A stretch of DNA of 52,087 nt. Source: Limnohabitans sp. (lineage in GTDB: Bacteria > Pseudomonadota > Gammaproteobacteria > Burkholderiales > Burkholderiaceae_C). Positions 1-7,464 of the stretch are shown here, piece after piece; position 1 is the first letter of the stretch; each line of letters starts with the position of its first letter. The notes beneath the pieces are model-generated. The model did no database searches, had not been told where the DNA came from, and saw only the letters and a program-made list of their open reading frames with translations. A program made the position numbers and the translations under genes. The stretch lies in contig SHXP01000001.1 in NCBI GenBank assembly GCA_009693225.1, positions 1 to 52,087 on the forward strand, given 5' to 3'.

Positions 1-1143
1 GCCCACTTGCAAGCCGCTGGTGTTTTCAACAGTTGCTGGCAATGTACCAACTGTGCCAGTAGCTTGACTAATAGTGACGTCACGTCCATCCAGTGTGAAC
101 AAGCTATATGAGCCAACATAGGTGGTGGCTGCTGCCAATTTCAAACCAGTAGTGGCTGCTGACAATGTCGTAAGCGTCAAATTGATATTGCGACCATCTG
201 CAGCAAGCAGAGTAACGCCAGTTTTATCATCGCCTGTATCTGATGCAGTAACTCCGGTTTGAGAAGTGATTGCATTAATGGCATTAACAGCTGCTTTACG
301 AGACAGGCTGGTATCTAGAGATGTTGTGAATTGATCAGTCACAACACCGTTGATTGTCACAGTGCCACTGGATACAGCAGTTTGTGCTGTCATTATTGTT
401 CCAGAGATATAGTTGCCCTCGGCTCGAGCATAAACACCACTTAAATTCGCAACCCGATTAATAGCGGCTGCTTTGGCAATGGCACTTGTAGCTTTACCTG
501 CCAATGGTGAAGCTGTATCGTCGTCTGCCAAAGAAGCGCCAACGGCGACGCCATTCAAATAGAGAGAACTAGCTGCTAAAGCTGCTCGCGTTGCTGAAGT
601 GCCAACGGCCGACTGCAAAAACGCTTTAGAACCAATACCAATGTCCTTGGTTTTCAAGGAATCAAAACCAATTTTCATAGTGTCACCAGAATTGACGCCA
701 GATTGAATGACCACGTTTTGTGCGGTGCCGTCCAACAGCTTGATGTTGTTGTGGTTGGTTTTGGTGGCGATGTCGTCAATTTGTTGTTTCAGCTGAGAAA
801 TTTCCAATTGCAGTGAAGAACGATCGTTGTCGTTCAAAGTGCCGGTGCCGGCTTGCACAGCCAATTCACGCATGCGTTGCAGAATGTCGCCGACGTTGCC
901 AATTGCACCTTCAGCGGTTTGTGACATAGAGATAGCGTCATTCACGTTGCCGATGGCCTTGGCCATGCCGCGAATCTGCGAGCTCATGCGGTTGGTGATG
1001 GCCAAACCGGCGGCGTCGTCTTTGGCGCTGTTGATTTTGCTGCCTGTAGACAAACGCTCCATGGCCTGGCTCAGGCTAAGGTTGCTGGAACGCATGGACT
1101 CTTGGGCGACAAGTGCTTTCACGTTGGTATTGATCACTGACAT
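1..1143 (-). CDS. fliC: Flagellin (major filament protein), cut by left edge
   Basis: Filament subunit exported by the flagellar type III system. Translation from the ATG at 1143 starts MSVINTNVKALVAQESM and continues with the canonical flagellin N-terminal helices (LSTGSKINSAKDDAAGL, then MRELAVQA). An AGGGAG ribosome site lies 8 nt upstream. After about residue 190 it enters a variable region of hook-IN type (LYLNGVAVGAS, KAAAINRV, VTINGV, LLAADGRNI), the same module found twice in the flagellin at 1930-4050. The C-terminal helices lie beyond the window, so total length is unknown. The N-terminus is closer to consensus than that of the second flagellin, so this is probably the main filament subunit. 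A sigma-28 type promoter precedes it. Confidence 0.95.
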   Translation of the reverse strand, partial: MSVINTNVKALVAQESMRSSNLSLSQAMERLSTGSKINSAKDDAAGLAITNRMSSQIRGMAKAIGNVNDAISMSQTAEGAIGNVGDILQRMRELAVQAGTGTLNDNDRSSLQLEISQLKQQIDDIATKTNHNNIKLLDGTAQNVVIQSGVNSGDTMKIGFDSLKTKDIGIGSKAFLQSAVGTSATRAALAASSLYLNGVAVGASLADDDTASPLAGKATSAIAKAAAINRVANLSGVYARAEGNYISGTIMTAQTAVSSGTVTINGVVTDQFTTSLDTSLSRKAAVNAINAITSQTGVTASDTGDDKTGVTLLAADGRNINLTLTTLSAATTGLKLAAATTYVGSYSLFTLDGRDVTISQATGTVGTLPATVENTSGLQVG

Positions 1144-1206
1144 GGTGTTACTCCCTGAAGATGAGTTTACTGAAACATTTCAAGACAACTTGTCCTGATG
1201 GTTGAT

Positions 1207-1233
1207 GATTCGACTTTGAAAAAAAATTCTTTA
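1207..1233 (-). promoter_or_regulatory. Sigma-28 type promoter of fliC
   Basis: On the minus strand TAAAGAAT, 11 nt, GTCGAATC matches the FliA consensus (TAAAGTTT-N11-GCCGATAA) with exact spacing. The -10 is at 1207-1214 and the -35 at 1226-1233. It lies between flaG and fliC, about 65 nt before the fliC start. The spacer contains a run of seven T. Confidence 0.75.
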
Positions 1234-1249
1234 ATCAAAATTTAACAAA

Positions 1250-1606
1250 TCAAATCTTTTTGTTCAAAAGCAAGCCCTTAAGGGCTTCAATGTTGTGCGC
1301 AACCTTCACCACCGCCTCATTGGGTATTTGACGAATCACTTCTCCGGTGTCTTCATTGCGCACCACCACAATCGGTCTGCCCAAGGCCTCGTCCATGGCG
1401 AAGGTGACATTGCGGCCACCGTCACGCATTTGCTCGTTCAAGCGACCAATGGTTACTTCCAAGTTTTGTTTCATGCGCTCCATGTCTACGGGAACCTCAG
1501 ACTTGGCGGGTGCTGTATGCGAAGCGGCTGCTACAGGAATCGACGGAGATGGCCTCAAAGTTACCTGAGGGGGTGTGCTTGAAATGGGTTGAATAGAATT
1601 AATCAT
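1250..1606 (-). CDS. flaG: FlaG family protein
   Basis: FlaG proteins are small, usually linked to flagellin genes, and affect filament length in several polar flagellates; the mechanism is poorly known. The 118 aa product has a Pro/Ser-rich N-terminal third and then the conserved FlaG core with LNEQM, VTFAMDEALGRPIVVVRNEDTGEVIRQIP-type strands and a C-terminal helix ending GLLLNKKI. I chose the ATG at 1606, with AGAAAGG 7 nt upstream, over a longer frame from 1639. It is transcribed toward fliC and lies upstream of it; flaG more often follows the flagellin gene. Its own sigma-28 promoter lies at 1653-1679. Confidence 0.9.
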   Translation of the reverse strand: MINSIQPISSTPPQVTLRPSPSIPVAAASHTAPAKSEVPVDMERMKQNLEVTIGRLNEQMRDGGRNVTFAMDEALGRPIVVVRNEDTGEVIRQIPNEAVVKVAHNIEALKGLLLNKKI

Positions 1607-1929
1607 GGGCGGCCTTTCTAAGATGTCAAATGACACCAATCGATAAGCCTGTATATCGGCACGAAACGCTAAAGCTTAAATAGCTTGTAATTTTAATTAT
1701 TGAGATTGATTCGGTTGATCCTGGAATTTCTTTATCATTCATAGGCATTTAATTTGGGCACACTAGAACATTTGCGCAATTTTTTAACTAAAAAAATGCA
1801 AATTTACTTTTAAAAGTGTAAAGATTGTAAAGATCGCTCGAGTTTTTGGTTGTTCTGTATCTGCTTGTCTGATACTTCTTTACTAGTGGCAATTTCTTGC
1901 CGCTCACCCATGTTTTAAGAGGTACGGCC
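1607..1929. other. AT-rich divergent intergenic region
   Basis: This 323 bp region separates flaG (leftward) from the second flagellin (rightward). It holds the flaG sigma-28 promoter. On the plus strand the only promoter-like sequence is TAAAGATT at 1819-1826 followed after 10 nt by CTCGAGTT, a weak sigma-28 resemblance with spacing one base short. It is clearly AT-richer than the rest of the window, with A/T runs around 1781-1820. I see no hairpin or gene in it. Confidence 0.6.
1653..1679 (-). promoter_or_regulatory. Sigma-28 type promoter of flaG
   Basis: Minus strand TTAAGCTT, 11 nt, GCCGATAT: the -10 has seven of eight consensus bases and the -35 six of eight, with exact N11 spacing. 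It ends 46 nt before the flaG start. Confidence 0.8.
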
Positions 1930-4050
1930 ATGATCATCAACACCAATATGGATGCCATCACAGCAGCATTGGCTTACTCAGACGCTACCACTGCGGCATC
2001 TACAGCAAGTCAACGCATCAGTACACAACTACGCATCAATAGCGCCAAGGACGATCCTGCAGGGCTGGGTATAGCCAACAGATTGAGCGCAAATATTTCT
2101 TCTTATGCCAGGGCAGTACATAACATCAATCAAGGAATTTCCGCTCTGTCCACCGCAGACTCTGCCATGTCGTCGATTCAAACCATCTTGACTTCGATGA
2201 AAACCTTGGCCACCTCTTCTGCCTCTGGTACCGCCAGCAGTACCACGTTGACCAGCAACCAGACAACGTTTGCATCTTACATTTCACAACTAGACTCTGT
2301 TGCCAACACCGCCTATTTCAATAATGTGTCGCTTTTAAATGGCAACACACCCACAATCAAAGTTCAAACTGGTATCAATGCAGGAGACACGACGACATTA
2401 AGTTTTGGCTCTTTGCTGTCATCAGCAATTGGCTCAGGCAGCTCACTGGCTTTGACCTCTCTGGGCTCATCCACCACAGCCATGACCTCTGGAGATTTGG
2501 TGTTAAATGGTTTTACCGTCGGTGCATCCCTTTCTACCGATGACACCTATTCCTATACCTCTAATTCTGGAAGTGCTATAGCAAAGGCTGCAGCCATCAA
2601 CCGCATTACTGCTACCTCAAATATCAAAGCCGAAGTAGGCACTACCCAAGTCGAAGGCAGTGCCATGTCCGCCGCAGGTACGGGAACAGCAGGAACTATA
2701 ACCATCAATGGCACTGCAATTTCAATCACTTTGTTGTCTTCCAGTGATTACGCCACCAACCGAGCAGCAGTCGTGACCGCCATCAATCTCAATTCTGGAA
2801 CCACAGGTGTTACTGCCACTGATAATTTATCCACTACCAACGGGGTAACTCTAAAAGCCGCCGATGGAAGAAACATCACGGTGGCATTTGACGGTGTAAA
2901 TCTAACGGCCGCCACCACGGGCGTAGGTGCTGCCGGCACTTACGCGGGCGTTTACACTCTGCGAAGTTTGAGCCAAGGCAGCATCGTCGTTAGCAGCAAT
3001 GTTGGCGGCACACTGGCAAATGCCGATCTCGGTTTAGGCACTTACAGTAGCAATACTGCCCAGTTCTCCAACAAAGCCCGAAGCGGTTCTATTGCGGCCC
3101 CAACAGCACTTACTGCTGGAGATCTGATGATCAACGGCTACAACATAGGCGCGGCGTTCACATCCGACGATACGGCCTCTGTAGCTACAACCACTTCCTC
3201 AACCAAAGCAGCCAGCGCGATTTCCATGGCTGCTGCTATCAATCGTCAAACTTCATTCACAAAAGTGACCGCTACCGTCAACCCAAACGTTGTAGAAGGA
3301 ACTGGGTTTTCTGCAGGTGCGGTCGACACCATTTACCTGAACGGCGTATCCATTGCCGCGACTTTAACCACCAGTTCAACTGCGGCTGATGTGGTGACTT
3401 TGCTCAACACCTATACGGGACAAACCGGTGTGACTGCCACCAATAACGGAAGCGGTGTAACGCTCACAACATCAGATGGTAGAAATATCGCAATCGGTGT
3501 GAGCAATGGCGGCGCTGCAGTAGCCGGTACGCGTATTGGTATGGGAGGTAACGCAGGACTTACCGGAGCGGCTGCCAGTTCGGCAGGCGCCATGACTTAT
3601 TTGTCTACGGTAAAGCTCACATCAACAAATGGCACATTCACCATTGCCCCAGGCAGCAATGGGACCACAAATTTCAGTACGCTTGGCTTTAGAGAAGGTA
3701 CGTACGGCGGTGGATCAACTTCCACCAAAGTTTCCAGCTTGGACATTTCCACGTCAACGGGAGGCACCAATGCCTTAACAACCCTAACTGATGCTATCAA
3801 CATGGTTTCACAGTACCAAGCTACCGTTGGCGCCTTACAAAATCGCATGTCTTACCAAACCAGTTATGTGAACAACCTCAAGACCACATCTACCACGGCA
3901 TACGGAAATATCATGAATTACGATCTGGCCGCTGAAACTGCAGCGCTTGCTACTGCAAAAATTAAGCAAAATGCATCCATGGCGATGCTGGCACAAGCCA
4001 ATATTTCTCAAGACATGGTTTCTTATTTACTAAAGCAGTACATAAAATAG
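1930..4050 (+). CDS. Second flagellin with duplicated hook-IN modules
   Basis: Flagellin family protein of 706 aa, much larger than a usual 270-500 aa flagellin. The ATG at 1930 (AAGAGG 7 nt upstream) gives MIINTNMDAITAAL; an in-frame ATG at 1897 would add 11 unlikely residues. The N-terminal helix has LRINSAKDDPAGLGIANRL, and the C-terminus has QNASMAMLAQANISQDMVSYLLK, so both filament-core ends are present but diverge from consensus. The middle holds two related modules at about residues 185-355 and 394-580. Each reads GD-L-NG--G-, AAAINR, V-E, NG-[SA]I, TGVTAT-N, ADGRNI or SDGRNI. It is on the strand opposite fliC with no clear promoter. A minor or conditionally used flagellin is the likeliest role. 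Confidence 0.9.
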   Translation: MIINTNMDAITAALAYSDATTAASTASQRISTQLRINSAKDDPAGLGIANRLSANISSYARAVHNINQGISALSTADSAMSSIQTILTSMKTLATSSASGTASSTTLTSNQTTFASYISQLDSVANTAYFNNVSLLNGNTPTIKVQTGINAGDTTTLSFGSLLSSAIGSGSSLALTSLGSSTTAMTSGDLVLNGFTVGASLSTDDTYSYTSNSGSAIAKAAAINRITATSNIKAEVGTTQVEGSAMSAAGTGTAGTITINGTAISITLLSSSDYATNRAAVVTAINLNSGTTGVTATDNLSTTNGVTLKAADGRNITVAFDGVNLTAATTGVGAAGTYAGVYTLRSLSQGSIVVSSNVGGTLANADLGLGTYSSNTAQFSNKARSGSIAAPTALTAGDLMINGYNIGAAFTSDDTASVATTTSSTKAASAISMAAAINRQTSFTKVTATVNPNVVEGTGFSAGAVDTIYLNGVSIAATLTTSSTAADVVTLLNTYTGQTGVTATNNGSGVTLTTSDGRNIAIGVSNGGAAVAGTRIGMGGNAGLTGAAASSAGAMTYLSTVKLTSTNGTFTIAPGSNGTTNFSTLGFREGTYGGGSTSTKVSSLDISTSTGGTNALTTLTDAINMVSQYQATVGALQNRMSYQTSYVNNLKTTSTTAYGNIMNYDLAAETAALATAKIKQNASMAMLAQANISQDMVSYLLKQYIK

Positions 4051-4104
4051 ATTAAAAAGATTGATTTATTTCTTCTTTTTCTGAACTGTTAAAGAAAAAT
4101 CCAT

Positions 4105-4141
4105 TGCTGCCGATTCTTCTAGGGGACACCCTTAGGCAGCA
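4105..4141 (+). promoter_or_regulatory. Stem-loop over the small gene's ribosome site
   Basis: TGCTGCC at 4105-4111 pairs with GGCAGCA at 4135-4141, with a nested CTAGGG/CCCTTAG inner stem. The right arm contains the only AGG that could serve the ATG at 4145, so folding would hide it. No T-run follows, so it is not a standard terminator. Confidence 0.55.
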
Positions 4142-4144
4142 TCA

Positions 4145-4363
4145 ATGATCATCGAACGACTGGAACTCAACCAACTGGCTTTGACGAGCAATATACATAC
4201 GCTCGAAACGTTGGGCATTGGTGACAGCATTTTTTGTGATGACCTGAAAAAAGCCCATAGCTTGCGCGCACTCTCCTATTATTTTGTTCGTACCCGCAAA
4301 CTGTCGCGCAAATTTGTGTTTCGCAAGATGGACCACGGCTGGCGCATCATCCGTATCCATTAA
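4145..4363 (+). CDS. Small basic protein of unknown function
   Basis: A 72 aa frame between the second flagellin and the convergent fliD. I do not recognise the family. The product is rich in Arg, Lys and hydrophobic residues, with an amphipathic N-terminal half (MIIERLELNQLALTSNIHTL) and a basic, aromatic C-terminal half (YYFVRTRKLSRKF, HGWRIIRI). It has no signal peptide or membrane segment. Codon use looks like that of its neighbours. A weak AGG ribosome site lies inside a stem-loop. An antisense frame of almost equal length covers the same bases, so coding is not certain. Its position suggests a role in flagellin expression or assembly; this is inference only. Confidence 0.5.
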   Translation: MIIERLELNQLALTSNIHTLETLGIGDSIFCDDLKKAHSLRALSYYFVRTRKLSRKFVFRKMDHGWRIIRIH

Positions 4364-4368
4364 CTGTT

Positions 4369-6465
4369 TTATTTGTTGGTGTAAGTGGCCATCATGCCGT
4401 CAAAGGTGTACTTCAGGCTGGTCTTCTGGCTGTTGACACTGCCGACCAAACTGTCCATGGCGGCAAACTGCTTTTGGTAACGGGCCAACAAAGCATCCAT
4501 GCGGGTTTGCAGTTTGGTCAATTGCGCACGGTAGTTGGTGTTTTCTTTGTTGGCGTTCTCACTCTTGGTCAACAATGGGCCTGTGGCAGACAACAAGTTG
4601 GTCAACTTCTTGACTGCATCACCTGCAATACCCGCAGGTAAGCCGCTGTAAACACTCAATTTGTTGTAGCCCCCGGTGAACATCTTGGCGATGTCATCGA
4701 CGCCAGTTTGCAGCGCGGTGTCCAACTTAGTTTCCTCCAGTGACAACACACCGGTTTGGTCCAGACTGAAGCCCAGCTGACTCATCGACTGGTAGGTGGT
4801 GCCTGGTGTGCTCGATACCCCAAAAATCAACGCACGCATTTGCTGTCTTACCATGCGGGCCGTACTGTCCCCTACCAAAGTGGCACCATAGGTTTCCAAG
4901 GTGGACTTGGTGTTGGTGGTTTCTTTGATGATGTTATCGAAATCGTTGTAGGCGGTGACCAAGGCAGTTAATTTGGTTTTCAGTGCGGACGTGTCACGCG
5001 CCAGATTGATACTGGCTGGCGTGCTGCTCACCGCCTTGAGGTTCAAAGTCAGGCCTGGAACAATGTCTGAAATTGCATTGCTTTGGCGGGTGTAACTGAT
5101 GCCGCCCACAGTGACGCTAGCGTCACTCGCAGCATAACCACTGGGCGTTGCAAACCCTGCACCAAACACACTGCCAGTGTCGTCGCTTGACACACTGAAG
5201 CCCTCGGTCGCACCGGTACTTCCCGTGATCATGACCTTGTAAGGTGAGACTGCACTGCCATCGTTAATCAGCTGTGCTTTGTAGCCTCGGTTGGATGCGT
5301 TGATGGCAGACACCACACCCGCAGGCGTGTCGACATAGGTTTTTTTGATCAGACCAATCTCAGTGATGGCTTTGCCAGAAGCAGAGCTGACCACCAGACC
5401 GTTGGTGCTGTCATAGGACACACTGATATTGGTGTTGCCGTCAAAGGTGCGCAATTGCGTTTGCAGATTAGCCGCCAAAGAAGCCATGTTGGCGGTCAAA
5501 GGCGCGGGTATCAGTGAACGCTGAGTACCGGCGATGGTCACAGTGAATGCGCTGAAATCATTCACCGAAGGGTTAGTGCCAAAACTTGTACCGGTAATGG
5601 TTGAGGTTCCCGCTGTGCCGGCCAAGGCACCCGTGTCCAAGTTGATGGTGGTTGAAGTTGACAGCCTGGGGTTGTTGATCACGCGGGTGGTGGTGGCTGA
5701 AACGATCTCAAGCTGGCTGCCGTTGTAGGTCACGCTCAAATCAGATGAACCATCCAAGGCCCGTAAATGACTTTGCAAATTGGCCGCCAAATCACTGATG
5801 GTGGCAGTGGCGGGTGCCGGGGTTATCTTGTAGGTTTTGCCATCAATATCGACAGAAAACGTTTTGAAGTCGTTCACTGACGGTGTGGTGGCAAACGCTG
5901 GCGAGTTGATTGACGCGATGTACGTGGAATAGGACTGGGAAGTCCCAACAGTGGCGTTGGAACTGCCAGCAATGGTCAAGCCAAAACTGCCGCCAGCGTT
6001 GATGCTGGCAGATGAAGAGGCAAAGCCAGCGCTGATGCTGCGTTGGGGCTGTGACAAGGCGCTGACCACAATCTGGTGGTCGCCTATTGAGGCAGCTGCA
6101 GTGGCGGTCACATTCACCGCAGATGTATTGCTGTTGGCAACGGTCAGCGTATTGAAGTTGTCTCGATCTTTGACCGCAGTCAGCGCAGTCTTGAACTCAG
6201 ACATCATGAACATCACCGCCGACATACCGCTGACCTTGCTGTCGTTCTTTGCAATCTTTGCGTTGATCGCGTTTTCTTGCGGTGCTTTTTCAGCGTTGAC
6301 CAAATTTTGCGCCAGAGAAGCCACATCCACCCCAGAGCCTGCACCCAATGAGGTAATGATTTTTTGTGCATTGGCTTTGTTAGCCGCTGTGACTTGCGCA
6401 GCGTTCATGGTGGTCCCGGTGGTGGACGCTGTTGAGCTGCGTGAAGTGACAGGTGCGGTGGCCAT
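4369..6465 (-). CDS. fliD: Flagellar filament cap protein FliD
   Basis: FliD caps the growing filament and helps flagellin fold at the tip. The 698 aa product is well above the usual 450-500 aa. The N-terminal FliD domain (about residues 35-140) has SLGAGSGVDVASLAQNLVNAE. The C-terminal FliD domain (about 440-698) has NLKAVSSTPASINL, LTALVTAYNDFDNII and a coiled-coil tail. The extra length includes a tandem duplication: residues 192-257 and 296-364 share PSVNDF--F-V-I-G and LAANLQ--LR--DG. No strong ribosome site precedes the ATG at 6465. A sigma-28 promoter lies at 6490-6516. The chaperone-linked gene fliS is far away, at 30592. Confidence 0.93.
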   Translation of the reverse strand: MATAPVTSRSSTASTTGTTMNAAQVTAANKANAQKIITSLGAGSGVDVASLAQNLVNAEKAPQENAINAKIAKNDSKVSGMSAVMFMMSEFKTALTAVKDRDNFNTLTVANSNTSAVNVTATAAASIGDHQIVVSALSQPQRSISAGFASSSASINAGGSFGLTIAGSSNATVGTSQSYSTYIASINSPAFATTPSVNDFKTFSVDIDGKTYKITPAPATATISDLAANLQSHLRALDGSSDLSVTYNGSQLEIVSATTTRVINNPRLSTSTTINLDTGALAGTAGTSTITGTSFGTNPSVNDFSAFTVTIAGTQRSLIPAPLTANMASLAANLQTQLRTFDGNTNISVSYDSTNGLVVSSASGKAITEIGLIKKTYVDTPAGVVSAINASNRGYKAQLINDGSAVSPYKVMITGSTGATEGFSVSSDDTGSVFGAGFATPSGYAASDASVTVGGISYTRQSNAISDIVPGLTLNLKAVSSTPASINLARDTSALKTKLTALVTAYNDFDNIIKETTNTKSTLETYGATLVGDSTARMVRQQMRALIFGVSSTPGTTYQSMSQLGFSLDQTGVLSLEETKLDTALQTGVDDIAKMFTGGYNKLSVYSGLPAGIAGDAVKKLTNLLSATGPLLTKSENANKENTNYRAQLTKLQTRMDALLARYQKQFAAMDSLVGSVNSQKTSLKYTFDGMMATYTNK

Positions 6466-6489
6466 ATTGAATAAGAGTTATCGGTTAAG

Positions 6490-6516
6490 ACATCGGATGA
6501 AACAACAAAACCTTGA
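6490..6516 (-). promoter_or_regulatory. Sigma-28 type promoter of fliD
   Basis: Minus strand TCAAGGTT, 11 nt, TCCGATGT. It lies just after the flgL stop codon and 25 nt before the fliD start, which lets fliD be expressed as a late gene separately from the flg operon. An additional ACCGATAA just downstream lacks a matching -35. Confidence 0.7.
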
Positions 6517-6519
6517 GTA

Positions 6520-7449
6520 TCAGTTGATGTAATTGAACAAACTCAACTTGGAAATCTTGGCGAAGCTGCTTTGCGCGGCTTCCAGTGCCAGTTGGTCTTT
6601 GTTCATCTTGGTGATGGCTTGGGTGTAGTCCAAATCTTGGATGTCCGACATGGTGGTTTTCAAGCGCAAGGTGATTTCGTCCAGCACATTGTTTTGAGAA
6701 TCCACCACATTCAGGTCGGTGCCGACTTGAGCAGTGGCGTCGCTCAGACCTTGCTGTAAGGTGTCAATTTCGCTGATGCCACGCTGAATCGCCACACGAT
6801 TGCTGCCTTTGACCGCGTCAATCAAATCACCTAGAGACTGGAAAAACCCCACACCGACTCGGCCACCCTTGCCATCATCGCGCACCACATTGGTAAACGC
6901 GTCCGATCCTGGAATGTTTTGGTTCATGCGCCGGTTGTCGCCCACGCCCACCACCATTCGAGCCTGGTCACCTTTGTAAACAATCACACCTTTGGCGTCA
7001 GACGAAAACGGCATTTGGCTGACCCGGCTGCCCGCAAACAAATAGTTGCCATTCGAATCCTGCGAATTTGCCAGACTCAGTATCTGGGTTCGCAGTTCGG
7101 TCATTTCCAGCGCAATGGTTTTTCTATCAGCCGCGCCCAAAGTGTCGCTGGCAGCTTGCACCGTCAACTCCTTCATGCGGTACATGACATCGCTGGTGCT
7201 GTTCAATGCGGTTTCCTCCGCCATGAGTCTGATTTCAATAGACTTGATATTTCCTTGGTAGCTTTTTTGACGGGCAATCTCAGACTCCAAGCGAGTCACC
7301 AACGAGGCCTTATCCGGTTCATCGCTGGGCTTGGTGATTTGCTTGCCCGTGGACAACTGTTCTTGTGTTTTGGCCAGACTGCCCTGCACATTGCCCAATT
7401 GTGCACTGGCGCGGTCAAAAAACATGCTGGTAGAAACTTTCATGACCAT
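6520..7449 (-). CDS. flgL: Hook-filament junction protein FlgL
   Basis: FlgL (HAP3) forms the second junction zone between hook and filament. At 309 aa it has normal length, in contrast to its partner FlgK. The N-terminal flagellin-like helix reads KVSTSMFFDRASAQLGNVQ with the typical LSTGKQITKPSDEPDKA. The C-terminus has LALEAAQSSFAKISKLSLFNYIN. An AAGGAG site 8 nt before the ATG at 7449 fixes the start. It is the last gene of the flgBCDEFGHIJKL run, 15 nt after flgK. Confidence 0.96.
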   Translation of the reverse strand: MVMKVSTSMFFDRASAQLGNVQGSLAKTQEQLSTGKQITKPSDEPDKASLVTRLESEIARQKSYQGNIKSIEIRLMAEETALNSTSDVMYRMKELTVQAASDTLGAADRKTIALEMTELRTQILSLANSQDSNGNYLFAGSRVSQMPFSSDAKGVIVYKGDQARMVVGVGDNRRMNQNIPGSDAFTNVVRDDGKGGRVGVGFFQSLGDLIDAVKGSNRVAIQRGISEIDTLQQGLSDATAQVGTDLNVVDSQNNVLDEITLRLKTTMSDIQDLDYTQAITKMNKDQLALEAAQSSFAKISKLSLFNYIN

Positions 7450-7464
7450 GGTGTCATCTCCTTA

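Noticed and set aside
1819..1844. TAAAGATT ... CTCGAGTT as a sigma-28 promoter of the second flagellin
   Set aside because: Spacing is ten, not eleven, and the -10 keeps only CGA. Six other sites in the window all have eleven.
1887..1900. TGGCAATTTCTTGC as a sigma-54 promoter of the second flagellin
   Set aside because: Only nine bases separate GG and GC; sigma-54 needs ten. It is also within 30 nt of the start codon.
4142..4360. Antisense 72-codon frame opposite the small gene
   Set aside because: No ribosome site, and codon use is less like its neighbours than that of the plus-strand frame.
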